A stretch of DNA of 64,000 bases from Clostridium sp. SY8519 (GTDB lineage Bacteria > Bacillota > Clostridia > Lachnospirales > Lachnospiraceae). Location of the stretch: the NCBI RefSeq assembly GCF_000270305.1, contig NC_015737.1, positions 2,294,501 to 2,358,500 on the forward strand. The letters are read 5' to 3'. This document shows, piece after piece, positions 53,506 through 63,005 of the stretch. Position 1 is the stretch's first letter, and the number at the start of each line of letters is the position of its first letter. A program made the translations under genes and the position numbers. The notes below the pieces were generated by a model. It had not been told where the DNA came from. It searched no databases and saw nothing but the letters and a program-made list of their open reading frames with translations.

Positions 53506-54732
53506 TTATTTTTTGCTTTCGTTCTTTAATTCCTGCATTTTCATGGCACGGACTTTCAGCGGCAGGCCGAAGAGTGTGATGAAGCCCTCTGCATCGTGAT
53601 GATCATAGAGATCGCCGGTGGTAAAGCTTGCCAGGGATTCGCTGTACAGGGAGTAGGGAGAAGTGGTGCCTTCTTTGATGATATTTCCCTTATAAAGCTT
53701 GAATCGTACTTCGCCGGTTACGTATTCCTGGGTTTTTTCCACAAAGGCCTGCAGGGATTCCCTGAGAGGGGTGAACCAGGTGCCTTCGTAGAGGCACTGG
53801 GCGAACTGGTTGGCAACGATTTTCTTAAAGCTCATGGTAGCGCGGTCCAGAACCAGTTCTTCCAGCTGGTTGTGTGCTTCCATCAGAATGGTGCCGCCGG
53901 GAGTCTCGTAAACGCCGCGGGATTTCATGCCTACGACACGGTTTTCCACGATATCCACAATGCCGATGCCGTGCTTGCCGCCCAGGCGGTTCAGCTCGCG
54001 GATGATATCCGATACTTTCATGGCTTTGCCGTTTACTGTCTTGGGCACACCTTTTTCAAAGGTCATGGTAATGTGCTCTTCTTCGTCCGGCGCTTTTTCA
54101 GGAGTTACGCCAAGGACCAGGAGATGGTCATAGTTCGGAGCCTGTGCCGGGTCTTCCAGTTCCAGTCCTTCGTGGCTGATGTGCCATAAGTTCCGGTCGC
54201 GGCTGTAGCTCTGGTCTGCGGAGAAGGGAAGGTCGATGCCGTGGTCGCGGCAGTACTGGATCTCGTCTTCCCTGGACTGGAGCTGCCACTCATCCTGACG
54301 CCACGGAGCGATAATCTTGATGTCCGGAGCCAGTGCTTTGATGCCCAGCTCAAAACGGATCTGGTCGTTGCCCTTGCCGGTAGCGCCATGGCAGATTGCC
54401 ACTGCGCCTTCTTTTCTGGCAACATCCACCAGTGCTTTGGCGATTCCCGGACGGGCCATGGAGGTGCCCAGAAGGTATTTGTTCTCATATACGGCACCTG
54501 CCTGTACGGTGGGCACGATATAATTCTCGCAGAAGTCGTCGATAATATCTATAATATATAATTTTGCTGCGCCGCAGTATTTGGCTCTTTCTTCCAGACC
54601 GTCCAGCTCTTCGCCCTGTCCGACGTCGATGCAGCAGCATACAACGTCATAATTATAGGTTTCTTTCAGCCACGGAATAATAGCGGTGGTATCCAGACCG
54701 CCGGAGTAGGCCAGAATAACTTTTTCTTTCAT
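53506..54732 (-). CDS. argG: Argininosuccinate synthase
   Basis: The product has 408 residues, normal for the family. It has the PP-loop AYSGGLDT near the N terminus (residues 9-16), GQGEELDGLEER, the CHGATGKGNDQ segment and the conserved C-terminal PGGTILMEAHNQLE stretch. It joins citrulline and aspartate using ATP to form argininosuccinate. ATG 54732 has GGGAG upstream. argH is not in the window. It diverges from the GNAT-argJBD operon, with ARG-box-like sites between. Confidence 0.96.
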   Translation of the reverse strand: MKEKVILAYSGGLDTTAIIPWLKETYNYDVVCCCIDVGQGEELDGLEERAKYCGAAKLYIIDIIDDFCENYIVPTVQAGAVYENKYLLGTSMARPGIAKALVDVARKEGAVAICHGATGKGNDQIRFELGIKALAPDIKIIAPWRQDEWQLQSREDEIQYCRDHGIDLPFSADQSYSRDRNLWHISHEGLELEDPAQAPNYDHLLVLGVTPEKAPDEEEHITMTFEKGVPKTVNGKAMKVSDIIRELNRLGGKHGIGIVDIVENRVVGMKSRGVYETPGGTILMEAHNQLEELVLDRATMSFKKIVANQFAQCLYEGTWFTPLRESLQAFVEKTQEYVTGEVRFKLYKGNIIKEGTTSPYSLYSESLASFTTGDLYDHHDAEGFITLFGLPLKVRAMKMQELKNESKK

Positions 54733-55102
54733 CTTGCATGTCTCCCTTATCTATAATTTCTGTGATTTAGAAAAACCGGAGTGCCCGGTATTCTGCTGAA
54801 GACTACTATACTACAAACAAATGGAGTTCACAAGTGTAATTTTATACATAAATATTTAATAAAAATACACATATAGATGCAATGTGCAGAAAATAAATTA
54901 ACTCTTTTCATCTGGGAAGAATGGTGATATATTGATAAGGCACAATGTTTTCAGCAGAATTGGAAAATGTATTGGGAAATGTATAAATGTATATATATTC
55001 ATTTTCTGGATAATTATATGCATTCCACTTCCTTCCTTTACTTTACTGCTGAGAAGTATTAGAATATTTGAGTTAAAGAAGGCAGCATGGGAGGACAGTT
55101 TT
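54733..55102. promoter_or_regulatory. Divergent arg control region with ARG-box-like operators
   Basis: For argG (minus), TTGTGA (54828-54833) and TATAGT (54805-54810) are 17 bp apart. Two ARG-box-like 14-mers lie upstream, TGTAATTTTATACA (54835-54848) and TTAATAAAAATACA (54856-54869), spaced 21 bp start to start. For the argJ side (plus), TTGGGA (54972-54977) and TATATT (54994-54999) are 16 bp apart, and TGTATATATATTCA (54988-55001) covers the -10 box. A weaker site, GATAATTATATGCA, follows 21 bp later. Consensus used: TGAATWWWWATTCA. No gene is supported in this stretch, although an open frame runs through it. Confidence 0.7.
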
Positions 55103-55555
55103 TTGGGAATATTCATTCGATCGATGACAATAGAAGATTATGATCAGGTATACGCGCTGTGGAAGACGATTCACGGCTTCGGCATCCGCAGCATTGATGA
55201 TTCCCGGGAAGGCACGGAGATCTTTCTCCGACGCAATCCGACCAGCAGCATTGTCGCGGAGGAAGACGGAGAGATCGTCGGGGCGATTCTGTGTGGCCAC
55301 GACGGACGGACCGGTACCTTCTATCATGTATGTGTCCGGGAAGACTGCAGAAACAGAGGAATCGGACGCAGGATGGCTGCCGCGGCCATGCGCGCGCTGC
55401 AGGCAGAGCATGTAAACAAGGTAAGCCTGGTGGCTTTTAAGACAAATGCCCTTGGCAACCAGTTCTGGCAGGATGCCGGATGGGTGAAGCGGGAAGACCT
55501 GAATTCTTATGAATTCATATTAAATGAAGAGAACATTACCAGATTTAATCAGTAG
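55103..55555 (+). CDS. GNAT-family N-acetyltransferase in the arg operon
   Basis: The product has 150 residues. I prefer TTG 55103 because GGGAGG lies eight bases upstream; the open frame to 54932 would encode an odd hydrophobic extension across the promoter. The GNAT acetyl-CoA loop is visible as RNRGIGRRMAAAAM (about residues 88-101), and HVCVREDCR marks the preceding strand. Its place as first gene before argJ-argB-argD suggests an N-acetylglutamate synthase-like role, making the first acetylated intermediate. The sequence alone cannot exclude another amine substrate. Confidence 0.8.
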   Translation: MGIFIRSMTIEDYDQVYALWKTIHGFGIRSIDDSREGTEIFLRRNPTSSIVAEEDGEIVGAILCGHDGRTGTFYHVCVREDCRNRGIGRRMAAAAMRALQAEHVNKVSLVAFKTNALGNQFWQDAGWVKREDLNSYEFILNEENITRFNQ

Positions 55556-55608
55556 GAAAGACTTTATCAGTCAATCATAAACGGCAAAGGAAAGGAACAG
55601 ACAGAGAG

Positions 55609-56832
55609 ATGGAAAAGATCACAGGCGGCGTGACTGCCGCACAGGGGTTCCGGGCTGCATCAGCGGCGGCAGGGATCAAGTATAAGGACAGAAAAGACAT
55701 GGCCATGATTGTCAGCGAGGTGCCCTGCAGGGCAGCCGGTACCTTCACCACCAATCTGGTAAAAGCAGCACCGGTGCTCTGGGACAAAGAGATTGTCCGG
55801 GGCAGCGGCACGGCCCGGGCAGTGGTGGTCAATGCCGGGATTGCCAATGCCTGTACCGGATCCCAGGGCATGGATTACTGCCGGCAGACCGCGGAAGGCG
55901 TGGAGAAAGTCTGCGGTATTCCGGCGGACCAGGTGCTGGTGGCATCCACCGGCGTCATCGGCATGCAGCTGCCCATGGACCGGATCCTTGCGGGAGTGAA
56001 TGCTATGCAGCCGGAGCTGTCGGACACCGCGGAAGCCGGACACGCGGCAGCCTGCGCGATTATGACGACCGACACCAGGGAAAAGGAAGCGGCGGTGACT
56101 TTTGAAATCGACGGACATCCGGTGACCCTGGGAGGCATGTGCAAAGGATCCGGCATGATTCATCCCAATATGTGTACCATGCTTGCTTTTCTGACCACAG
56201 ACCTGGCCATTTCACAGGAACTGCTCCAGGAAGCGCTGTCAGAAGATGTGCAGGATACTTACAATATGATTTCCGTGGATGGGGATACCTCCACCAATGA
56301 TACGGTGCTTCTGCTGGCCAACGGTCAGGCGGGCAATCCGGAAATCACCGAAAAAAACGAGTCTTACCGGATTTTCTGCCGGGCCCTGCGTCAGATCAAT
56401 GAGACACTGGCCAAAAAAATGGCCGGTGACGGTGAAGGGGCGACGGCACTGTTTGAAGTAAAGGTCATTCATGCCGCGTCAAAAGAGCAGGCAAAAATCA
56501 TTGCCAAATCCGTCATCTGCTCGAATCTGACCAAGGCGGCTATTTTCGGCCATGACGCCAACTGGGGGCGGATTCTCTGCGCTATGGGATATTCCGGCGC
56601 TGTCTTTGACCCGGATCAGGTGGACCTGTATTTTGAAAGCAGTGCCGGAAGCCTGAAGATCATTGAAAACGGGGTGGCGCTGGATTACAGCGAAGAACAG
56701 GCGTCAGAGATCCTGGCGCAGGAGGCTGTGACCGCAGTAGCGGATCTGAAGATGGGAGATGCCCAGGCGGCGGCCTGGGGCTGTGATCTGACTTATGACT
56801 ATATCAAAATCAACGCGGATTACCGTTCCTGA
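55609..56832 (+). CDS. argJ: Bifunctional ornithine acetyltransferase / N-acetylglutamate synthase
   Basis: The product has 407 residues, with ATG 55609 behind AAGGAA. Family segments are clear: GVTAAQGFRAA at the start, TGVIGMQLPMD, and the self-cleavage site in KGSGMIHPNMCTML, where Thr190 is the nucleophile freed by cleavage after Cys189 (the residue before Thr is usually Ala). It moves the acetyl group from N-acetylornithine to glutamate and may also use acetyl-CoA. It lies 53 bp after the GNAT gene and 69 bp before argB. Confidence 0.96.
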   Translation: MEKITGGVTAAQGFRAASAAAGIKYKDRKDMAMIVSEVPCRAAGTFTTNLVKAAPVLWDKEIVRGSGTARAVVVNAGIANACTGSQGMDYCRQTAEGVEKVCGIPADQVLVASTGVIGMQLPMDRILAGVNAMQPELSDTAEAGHAAACAIMTTDTREKEAAVTFEIDGHPVTLGGMCKGSGMIHPNMCTMLAFLTTDLAISQELLQEALSEDVQDTYNMISVDGDTSTNDTVLLLANGQAGNPEITEKNESYRIFCRALRQINETLAKKMAGDGEGATALFEVKVIHAASKEQAKIIAKSVICSNLTKAAIFGHDANWGRILCAMGYSGAVFDPDQVDLYFESSAGSLKIIENGVALDYSEEQASEILAQEAVTAVADLKMGDAQAAAWGCDLTYDYIKINADYRS

Positions 56833-56901
56833 AATCAGGGCAAAGTGTCCGAATATTCCGGAACCGGCAGACAGAAACAGGAAAGAGAGTGTGTAACGAA
56901 C

Positions 56902-57795
56902 ATGAATCAGAAGATCAGTGTAATGGACAAGGCGGAGGTGCTGATTGAAGCGCTGCCTTATATTCAGCGATTCAACCGCAAGATTATTGTGGTCAAGTAC
57001 GGCGGCAGCGCAATGGTAGATGAAGAACTGAAAAGAAACGTGATTCAGGATGTTACCCTGCTGAAACTGGTAGGATTCAAACCGATCATTGTGCACGGCG
57101 GAGGAAAAGAAATCAGCCGGTGGGTCAGCAAGTCCGGGATCGATCCGGTATTTGTCAACGGCCTGCGCAAAACCGATGCCCAGACTATGGAAATCGCGGA
57201 AATGGTACTGGGACGCATCGGCAAATCCCTGGTATCTTTAGTGGAATCCCTGGGAGTAAATGCTGTCAGCATCAGCGGCAAGGACGGCGGACTCCTGAAA
57301 GTGGAGAAGAAGTATTCCGAAGGCCAGGATATCGGGTATGTGGGAGATATCAAACAGGTGAATCCGAAGATCCTGTATGATCTGCTGGAAAAGGACTTTC
57401 TGCCGATTGTCTGTCCGGTGGGGCTGGATGAGGATTACAATACTTACAATATCAACGCGGATGACGCGGCCTGCGCAATCGCCCGGGCGGTACAGGCAGA
57501 AAAGCTGGCCTTCCTGTCCGATATTGAAGGGGTTTACCGGGACGCGGACGACCCGTCTACCTTGATCAGTGAGCTGACGGTCCAAGAGGCAAAACAGCTG
57601 CTGGAAAGCGGCTGCATCGGCGGCGGAATGCTTCCGAAGCTGCAGGGCTGTATCGACGCGGTGGAAAACGGCGTATCCCGGGTCCATATTCTGGACGGCA
57701 GAATCGCTCACTGTCTTCTGCTGGAGATCTTTACCAACCGCGGCATCGGAACCGCAATATTAAATACAAAGGAGCAGAAATATTTCAATGAATAA
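56902..57795 (+). CDS. argB: Acetylglutamate kinase
   Basis: The product has 297 residues. ATG 56902 ([14 protein letters not shown]) is chosen over an in-frame start at 56845 because the shorter form has family length. It is an amino-acid-kinase fold with [11 protein letters not shown] near the N terminus, [20 protein letters not shown] and the C-terminal [10 protein letters not shown]. It phosphorylates N-acetylglutamate. The N-terminal helix before VKYGG (about 20 residues) is of the kind seen in arginine-inhibited hexameric enzymes. Its last 8 bases overlap argD. Confidence 0.96.
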   Translation: MNQKISVMDKAEVLIEALPYIQRFNRKIIVVKYGGSAMVDEELKRNVIQDVTLLKLVGFKPIIVHGGGKEISRWVSKSGIDPVFVNGLRKTDAQTMEIAEMVLGRIGKSLVSLVESLGVNAVSISGKDGGLLKVEKKYSEGQDIGYVGDIKQVNPKILYDLLEKDFLPIVCPVGLDEDYNTYNINADDAACAIARAVQAEKLAFLSDIEGVYRDADDPSTLISELTVQEAKQLLESGCIGGGMLPKLQGCIDAVENGVSRVHILDGRIAHCLLLEIFTNRGIGTAILNTKEQKYFNE

Positions 57796-58993
57796 AGAAG
57801 GTTATATCGAAGAAGCAGAGCATGCGCTGCTGCATACATACAATCGGTTTCCGGTGGTTTTAGACCATGGGGAGGACGTGTATCTTTATGATACCGACGG
57901 AAAAAAATATCTGGATTTCGCGGCGGGCATCGCGGTATGCGCGCTGGGATACAGCAACGAAACTTACAAACAGGCGCTGAAAAATCAGGTGGACAAGCTG
58001 ATCCACACCTCAAATCTGTACTATAATCCGCCGGTTGCGGAAGCAGCGGAAAAAGTTCTGAAAATCTCCGGCATGGACCGTGTGTTCTTTACAAACAGCG
58101 GAACCGAGGCGATTGAGGGAGCCATCAAATCGGCGAAAAAATATGCCTATACACGGGACGGCCATGCCGGCCATGAAATCATTGCCATGAATCATGCCTT
58201 TCACGGCAGAAGCCTGGGCGCGCTGTCGGTAACCGGCACCGCCCACTACCGGGAACCCTTTGAACCGCTGGTACCCGGTGTGCATTTCGCGGAATATAAC
58301 AATCTGGAGAGTGTAAAAGCACTGGTAAATGACAGGACCTGTGCCGTTATTATGGAAACCGTACAGGGAGAAGGCGGAATTTACCCGGCGGATCCGGAGT
58401 TTATCCGGGGAGTCCGCAAACTCTGCGACGAAAAAGACATCCTGCTGATTCTGGACGAAATCCAGTGCGGCATGGGGCGTACCGGGTATATGTTTGCCTG
58501 GCAGAAATACGGCGTACAGCCGGATATCATGACCGTGGCGAAAGCGCTGGGCAACGGCGTACCGGTAGGCGCTTTCCTTATGACACAGCGGGTGGCGGAC
58601 AAATCCCTTGCGCCCGGCGACCATGGCACCACCTATGGCGGCAATCCGCTGATTGGCACGGCGGTCAGCACAGTCATTGATATTTTTGAACAGGAACACC
58701 TGACGGATCATGTCAGAGAGATATCCGGTTATCTGGTGAAACGGCTGGAAGAGCTGAAAGAAAAGCACAGCTGCATTACAGCCCTGCGGGGCGCGGGACT
58801 GATGCAGGGCGTGGTGCTCAGCCTTCCGGTTGGGGAAGTATCCCGGGCGGCGCTGACCAGGGGGCTCCTTGTGATCTCCGCCGGCAGCGATGTGCTGCGT
58901 CTGGTGCCGCCGCTTGTGATAGAGGAAACGCATGTGGATGAAATGATCCGCATACTGGATGAAGTGCTGACCGGGCTGGAGGCCCGTCAGTAA
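57788..58993 (+). CDS. argD: Acetylornithine aminotransferase
   Basis: The product has 401 residues. ATG 57788 overlaps the argB end. It is a class III PLP aminotransferase: [11 protein letters not shown] at the phosphate site, [14 protein letters not shown] with the PLP-contacting Asp, and the Schiff-base Lys in [11 protein letters not shown]. It converts N-acetylglutamate semialdehyde to N-acetylornithine. argC is not in this cluster within the window. A strong terminator follows 63 bp downstream. Confidence 0.95.
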   Translation: MNKEGYIEEAEHALLHTYNRFPVVLDHGEDVYLYDTDGKKYLDFAAGIAVCALGYSNETYKQALKNQVDKLIHTSNLYYNPPVAEAAEKVLKISGMDRVFFTNSGTEAIEGAIKSAKKYAYTRDGHAGHEIIAMNHAFHGRSLGALSVTGTAHYREPFEPLVPGVHFAEYNNLESVKALVNDRTCAVIMETVQGEGGIYPADPEFIRGVRKLCDEKDILLILDEIQCGMGRTGYMFAWQKYGVQPDIMTVAKALGNGVPVGAFLMTQRVADKSLAPGDHGTTYGGNPLIGTAVSTVIDIFEQEHLTDHVREISGYLVKRLEELKEKHSCITALRGAGLMQGVVLSLPVGEVSRAALTRGLLVISAGSDVLRLVPPLVIEETHVDEMIRILDEVLTGLEARQ

Positions 58994-59056
58994 ACCGCGG
59001 CAGAAGAGATTCCGCAGTCGGAAACCTGTACCCGGCGGATCGGCCGGACGGAATAG

Positions 59057-59098
59057 GACAAGTTCTTTTCCATGCGAAAAAGAACTTGTCTTATTTTC
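59057..59098 (+). terminator. Rho-independent terminator of the arg operon
   Basis: A 13-bp stem (59057-59069 with 59078-59090) has an 8-nt loop, followed by TTATTTT. Confidence 0.9.
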
Positions 59099-59114
59099 TA
59101 TATTTCGTTAGAAT
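59086..59114 (+). promoter_or_regulatory. Promoter of comEA and following genes
   Basis: TTGTCT (59086-59091), a 17-bp spacer and TAGAAT (59109-59114). The -35 box is formed by the 3' arm of the arg terminator. Confidence 0.6.
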
Positions 59115-59172
59115 GAATGAGAAGCATTAAGGGGCCTTTTTAACAGATTCTGTTTGAAAGGATATGCTTTTT

Positions 59173-59805
59173 ATGTATTACAGATACATTTATACAGGTA
59201 TCATTACGGTTCTGGCATTCATCTGTACCGCGTGCTCGGGACCTTCTCACGGCGTTTTGCTGTCGGAATCCCGAAGTGAATTATCCGAATGGTCCTCCTC
59301 CAGTGAGGAGACAGATCCGGTTTTGCAGAAGAAATCCGATTCCCTGCAGAATGGGATTTATGTTTATGTGTGCGGTGCTGTCAGGCATCCGGGCGTCTAT
59401 CAGCTGCCGGGCGGCAGCCGTCTGTATGAGGCGGTGGACCGGGCAGGGGGATTTACCCGGAAGGCAGACAGGGAAAGCGTGAACCTGGCGGAAGAAGTAT
59501 CTGACGGTGCCATGGTTCGGATTCCGGCAAAGCCTGCCGACAGCAGACAAACGAACGGCTCCGGCGGAACCGGCGCGGATCAGAGCCGGAAGGCTGCTTC
59601 TTCCGGAAGCGCGGATCTCATAAATATCAACACCGCCGATGTGGAGAAGCTGATGACCCTGCCGGGTATCGGGGAGAACAAGGCGTCCGCGATTGTGCGT
59701 TACCGGGAGACCAACGGAAGATTCGGCAGAAAAGAAGATCTGATGAATGTGCCCGGAATCAAAGAAGGTACCTTTTCCAAATTTAAAGATCAGATTACGG
59801 TATAA
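59173..59805 (+). CDS. comEA: ComEA-like competence DNA-binding protein
   Basis: The product has 210 residues. ATG 59173 has GAAAGG at a usable distance (11 bases); ATG 59164 is only 2 bases from it. A hydrophobic N-terminal segment with FICTACSG could be an anchor or a poor lipobox. Next come a SLBB domain (about residues 58-110, YVCGAVRHPGVYQL) and a linker, then a helix-hairpin-helix domain (about 145-208) with INTADVEKLMTLPGIGENKA and GRFGRKEDLMNVPGI. ComEA binds double-stranded DNA outside the membrane and passes it to ComEC, which lies four genes downstream. Confidence 0.92.
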   Translation: MYYRYIYTGIITVLAFICTACSGPSHGVLLSESRSELSEWSSSSEETDPVLQKKSDSLQNGIYVYVCGAVRHPGVYQLPGGSRLYEAVDRAGGFTRKADRESVNLAEEVSDGAMVRIPAKPADSRQTNGSGGTGADQSRKAASSGSADLININTADVEKLMTLPGIGENKASAIVRYRETNGRFGRKEDLMNVPGIKEGTFSKFKDQITV

Positions 59806-59816
59806 GAGGTGTAAAG

Positions 59817-60509
59817 ATGGCAACAAGAGTACTGGTAGTAGATGATGAGGAGCTTATCGTAAAGGGAATCCGTTTCAGCCTGGTACAGGAAGGGATGGAA
59901 GTGGACTGCGCCTACGACGGGGAAGAAGCGCTGCAGAAGGCTAAAGACAATGAATATGATATTATTCTCTTGGACATAATGCTTCCGAAGATGGACGGTC
60001 TGCAGGTGTGCCAGCAGATTCGTGAATTCTCCCAGGTTCCGATCGTGATGCTCAGTGCCAAAGGCGAAGATATGGATAAGATCATGGGACTGGAATATGG
60101 CGCAGACGACTATATTACCAAACCCTTCAACATCCTGGAAGTCAAAGCCAGAATCAAAGCGGTGGTCCGCCGTACTTCCGTACGCCAGACAGAGAAAAAG
60201 GACGAAAGCCTGATTGTCAGCGGCGATATGAAAATTGACGCGGAAAGCCGGCGTCTGTTCATCAAGGACAAAGAGATATCCCTGACGGCCAAGGAGTTCG
60301 ACCTGATGGAGCTTTTCGTGAAAAATCCGGAAAAAGTCTTCAGCCGGGAGCAGCTTCTGAATCTGGTCTGGGGCTATGAGTATCCCGGGGATTTAAGGAC
60401 TGTGGATGTGCATGTCCGGAGGCTTCGTGAAAAAGTGGAACCGAACCCCAGCGAACCGAAATATGTTCACACCAAATGGGGTGTCGGATATTACTACCAT
60501 GTGGCTTAG
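59817..60509 (+). CDS. OmpR-family response regulator
   Basis: The product has 230 residues. The receiver domain has the acidic pair in VVDDEE, phosphoacceptor Asp53 (LLDIMLP), the Thr/Ser switch in MLSAK and Lys of TKPF. The winged-helix DNA-binding domain follows (about 133-228) with LTAKEFDLMELF and RTVDVHVRRLREK. It resembles WalR/PhoB-type regulators. ATG follows GAGGTG, 11 bp after comEA. The kinase gene follows after 15 bp. The target genes are unknown. Confidence 0.94.
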   Translation: MATRVLVVDDEELIVKGIRFSLVQEGMEVDCAYDGEEALQKAKDNEYDIILLDIMLPKMDGLQVCQQIREFSQVPIVMLSAKGEDMDKIMGLEYGADDYITKPFNILEVKARIKAVVRRTSVRQTEKKDESLIVSGDMKIDAESRRLFIKDKEISLTAKEFDLMELFVKNPEKVFSREQLLNLVWGYEYPGDLRTVDVHVRRLREKVEPNPSEPKYVHTKWGVGYYYHVA

Positions 60510-60524
60510 GCTTAGAGGATATTC

Positions 60525-62012
60525 ATGTTTGCTGCTTTACGTAACTTTTTTAAGAGTCTGAAATTTCGTATCTATATTTTTCTGCTGATTTTCGCGGTGA
60601 TTCCAAGTGTGGTGATTCGTGTCGGTGTGATACGCGCCTATGAGAATTATTCCGCGGAAACAAGAATGAATGATATTATCTCACAGATCCGGCTTCTGAA
60701 TTCGCAGATCACCAGAAATGACTATCTGAATGACGCGGAATCAGAAGCCATTACCGCACATATCGAACAGCTGGGATCCGTCTATGATATCCGCATTATA
60801 CTGGTGAATGATTCCTTCCAGGCTGTCACGGACACTTACAACCGCATCGTGGGCAAGGATGTGATTTCTTCCGAGATTCTTACCGCGTACAATGAAGCGC
60901 GTACCGTCCGTGAGTACAACCGCAAGGAATCCTATATCCGGATCGCCGTTCCGATTTACCGGGAGGTCCCGGTTCAGGGGGATCGGAACACTGATTCCTC
61001 CAACAGCAGCATCCGGACGACACAGGTCTGCGGCGTGGCGCTGGTAAACGGATCCTCGGATTTCATGACGGAGGATCTGAACCACATGATCCAATGGGCC
61101 TTTATCCTGCAGCTGATTACCTATGTGATTGTTGTGGTGGGAGGCTTCCTTCTGGCCAATCGTCTGGTGAAGCCGCTGCATCAGCTGGCGTCTTCGATTC
61201 AGGAGGTCAAGGAGGGGTATACCTCAGATTTTACAGCCGTCAGCAAATATCAGGAAGTGCAGGAGATTTCCGATGCCTGCAGCGAGATGCTTGGGCGCCT
61301 GAAGCTGCTGGATGAGTCCCGGCAGGAATTTGTGTCCAATGTGTCCCATGAGCTGAAGACCCCCCTGACTTCCATGAAAGTGCTGGCGGATTCCTTAAAC
61401 AGCATGGAGAATGTGCCGGCAGAGCTTTACAGCGAGTTCATGGGGGATATTACCAATGAAATCGACCGGGAAAACAAGATTATCAATGATCTGCTTTCCC
61501 TCGTACGACTGGATAAATCCGCCGGCGAGCTGAATATTTCCAATGTAAACATCAACGACTTGTTAAACCTTCTGATGAAGCGCTTAAAGCCGATTGCTGC
61601 CCGGCAGGAAGTGGACCTGGTCCTGGAAAGCTTCCGTCCGGTTACTGCGGAAGTAGATGAAACCAAGCTTACGCTGGCACTGTCCAATCTGATCGAAAAT
61701 GCCATCAAATACAACAAACCGAAAGGGTTTGTCCATGTAAGCCTGAACGCGGATCACAAGAATTTCTTTGTCTCTGTGATGGATAACGGCATCGGGATTC
61801 CGGAAGACGCCCAGGCACATATCTTTGAGCGTTTTTACCGTGTGGATAAATCCCATTCCAGAGCCATCGGCGGTACCGGTCTGGGTCTGGCAATTACAAG
61901 AAATATTATTATCATGCATCGCGGCGCCATTAAAGTACACAGTATTGAAGGCGAGGGAACGACTTTCCAGGTCAGAATTCCGCTGACGTATGTAGCCAAG
62001 ACAGAAAGATAG
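60525..62012 (+). CDS. Sensor histidine kinase
   Basis: The product has 495 residues. Membrane segment 1 (about 15-35) and segment 2 (about 190-212) flank an extracytoplasmic sensor of about 155 residues. A HAMP domain (about 212-265), a HisKA domain with phospho-His275 in SNVSHELKTPL, and a HATPase_c domain with N (LSNLIENAIKYN), G1 (DNGIGIP) and G2 (GTGLGLAI) boxes follow. It is the partner of the response regulator upstream. Its architecture is WalK-like but it lacks a visible PAS domain. Confidence 0.94.
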   Translation: MFAALRNFFKSLKFRIYIFLLIFAVIPSVVIRVGVIRAYENYSAETRMNDIISQIRLLNSQITRNDYLNDAESEAITAHIEQLGSVYDIRIILVNDSFQAVTDTYNRIVGKDVISSEILTAYNEARTVREYNRKESYIRIAVPIYREVPVQGDRNTDSSNSSIRTTQVCGVALVNGSSDFMTEDLNHMIQWAFILQLITYVIVVVGGFLLANRLVKPLHQLASSIQEVKEGYTSDFTAVSKYQEVQEISDACSEMLGRLKLLDESRQEFVSNVSHELKTPLTSMKVLADSLNSMENVPAELYSEFMGDITNEIDRENKIINDLLSLVRLDKSAGELNISNVNINDLLNLLMKRLKPIAARQEVDLVLESFRPVTAEVDETKLTLALSNLIENAIKYNKPKGFVHVSLNADHKNFFVSVMDNGIGIPEDAQAHIFERFYRVDKSHSRAIGGTGLGLAITRNIIIMHRGAIKVHSIEGEGTTFQVRIPLTYVAKTER

Positions 62013-62027
62013 GGTGACGACAGCCGC

Positions 62028-62954
62028 ATGAAAATAAAAATCAAACCAATACTGGCTGCCGTGATTCTGGCGGCGTCAGTTTCCATGGCCGGATGCGGAA
62101 AAGATAAAACCGCGTCCTATAACGCCTATCTGTATTATATCAATAATGATGCCACCGGGCTGACCAGGGAGGGAATTACCTGCAGGGGAGACAGTACCCA
62201 GGAACAGGTGCTGTATCTTCTGAAGCGTCTGTCCGGGGAGCAGTCCGGCGCCGACCGGCAGCCCATCCTTCCAAAGGATGTTACCATGTCCAGTCCGGAA
62301 ATCCGGGACCATCAGGTATATCTGTATTTTGATGATAAATATGCAGACATGAAACCCTCCCAGGAAATCCTGTGCAGAGGCGCCATTGTCAAAACCCTGA
62401 TGCAGGTGGAAGGCGTAAAGGGAATCTCCTTTTTCGTTGACAGCAAGCCCCTGACAGATGCGGGCGGGAAAAAGATCGGCATCATGACAGACACCAGTTT
62501 TTCCGACGATCTGGGCAATGTGGAGGATGAATCCTATCAGATGGACTTAAACCTCTACTTTTCCAATAAAAAGGGAGACGGGCTGGTTCGGGAGACCAGG
62601 ACGGTGCGTTCTGCCAGCAACATTTCCACACCGAAGCTTGTGATGCGGGAACTTCTGAAAGGGCCCAAATCCAAAAACGCCCGTACGACCCTGCCGAATT
62701 CTGTGGTACTGAACAGAATTTCTGTTATGGACGGGGTGTGCTATGTGAACCTGGGAAGCTCATTCAACGATCAGGATTACAACATCGGGACGGAAGTGGT
62801 GATCTATTCGATCGTGAATTCACTGACAGAACTTCCGGGAATCACCTCCGTGCAGATTTCCATTGACGGCAATTCCGACCTGCTGTACCGCAACTCGATG
62901 CCCCTTCAGATCTATTACGAAAAAAATTCTGACCTGGTGAACAGACAGTCCTAG
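62028..62954 (+). CDS. GerMN-domain lipoprotein
   Basis: The product has 308 residues. A lipoprotein signal ends in SMAGC (Cys about residue 24). Two GerMN domains follow, about residues 30-155 (SYNAYLYYINND..) and 165-295 (YQMDLNLYFSNKKGDGL..), each with conserved YLYF/VYVNL-type strands. GerMN domains occur in spore-germination protein GerM and in LpqB, which is linked to the MtrAB two-component system in actinobacteria. Its position immediately after the kinase suggests it modulates that kinase at the outer membrane face. Confidence 0.9.
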   Translation: MKIKIKPILAAVILAASVSMAGCGKDKTASYNAYLYYINNDATGLTREGITCRGDSTQEQVLYLLKRLSGEQSGADRQPILPKDVTMSSPEIRDHQVYLYFDDKYADMKPSQEILCRGAIVKTLMQVEGVKGISFFVDSKPLTDAGGKKIGIMTDTSFSDDLGNVEDESYQMDLNLYFSNKKGDGLVRETRTVRSASNISTPKLVMRELLKGPKSKNARTTLPNSVVLNRISVMDGVCYVNLGSSFNDQDYNIGTEVVIYSIVNSLTELPGITSVQISIDGNSDLLYRNSMPLQIYYEKNSDLVNRQS

Positions 62955-63005
62955 TAATACGGGCAGCAAACTGCAGAAACATGAGAGAGTGTCAGGAGGT
63001 TTCGT

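Noticed and set aside
54932..55102. N-terminal hydrophobic extension of the GNAT protein
   Set aside because: It overlaps the promoter and ARG-box region; GGGAGG and TTG at 55103 give a normal GNAT length.
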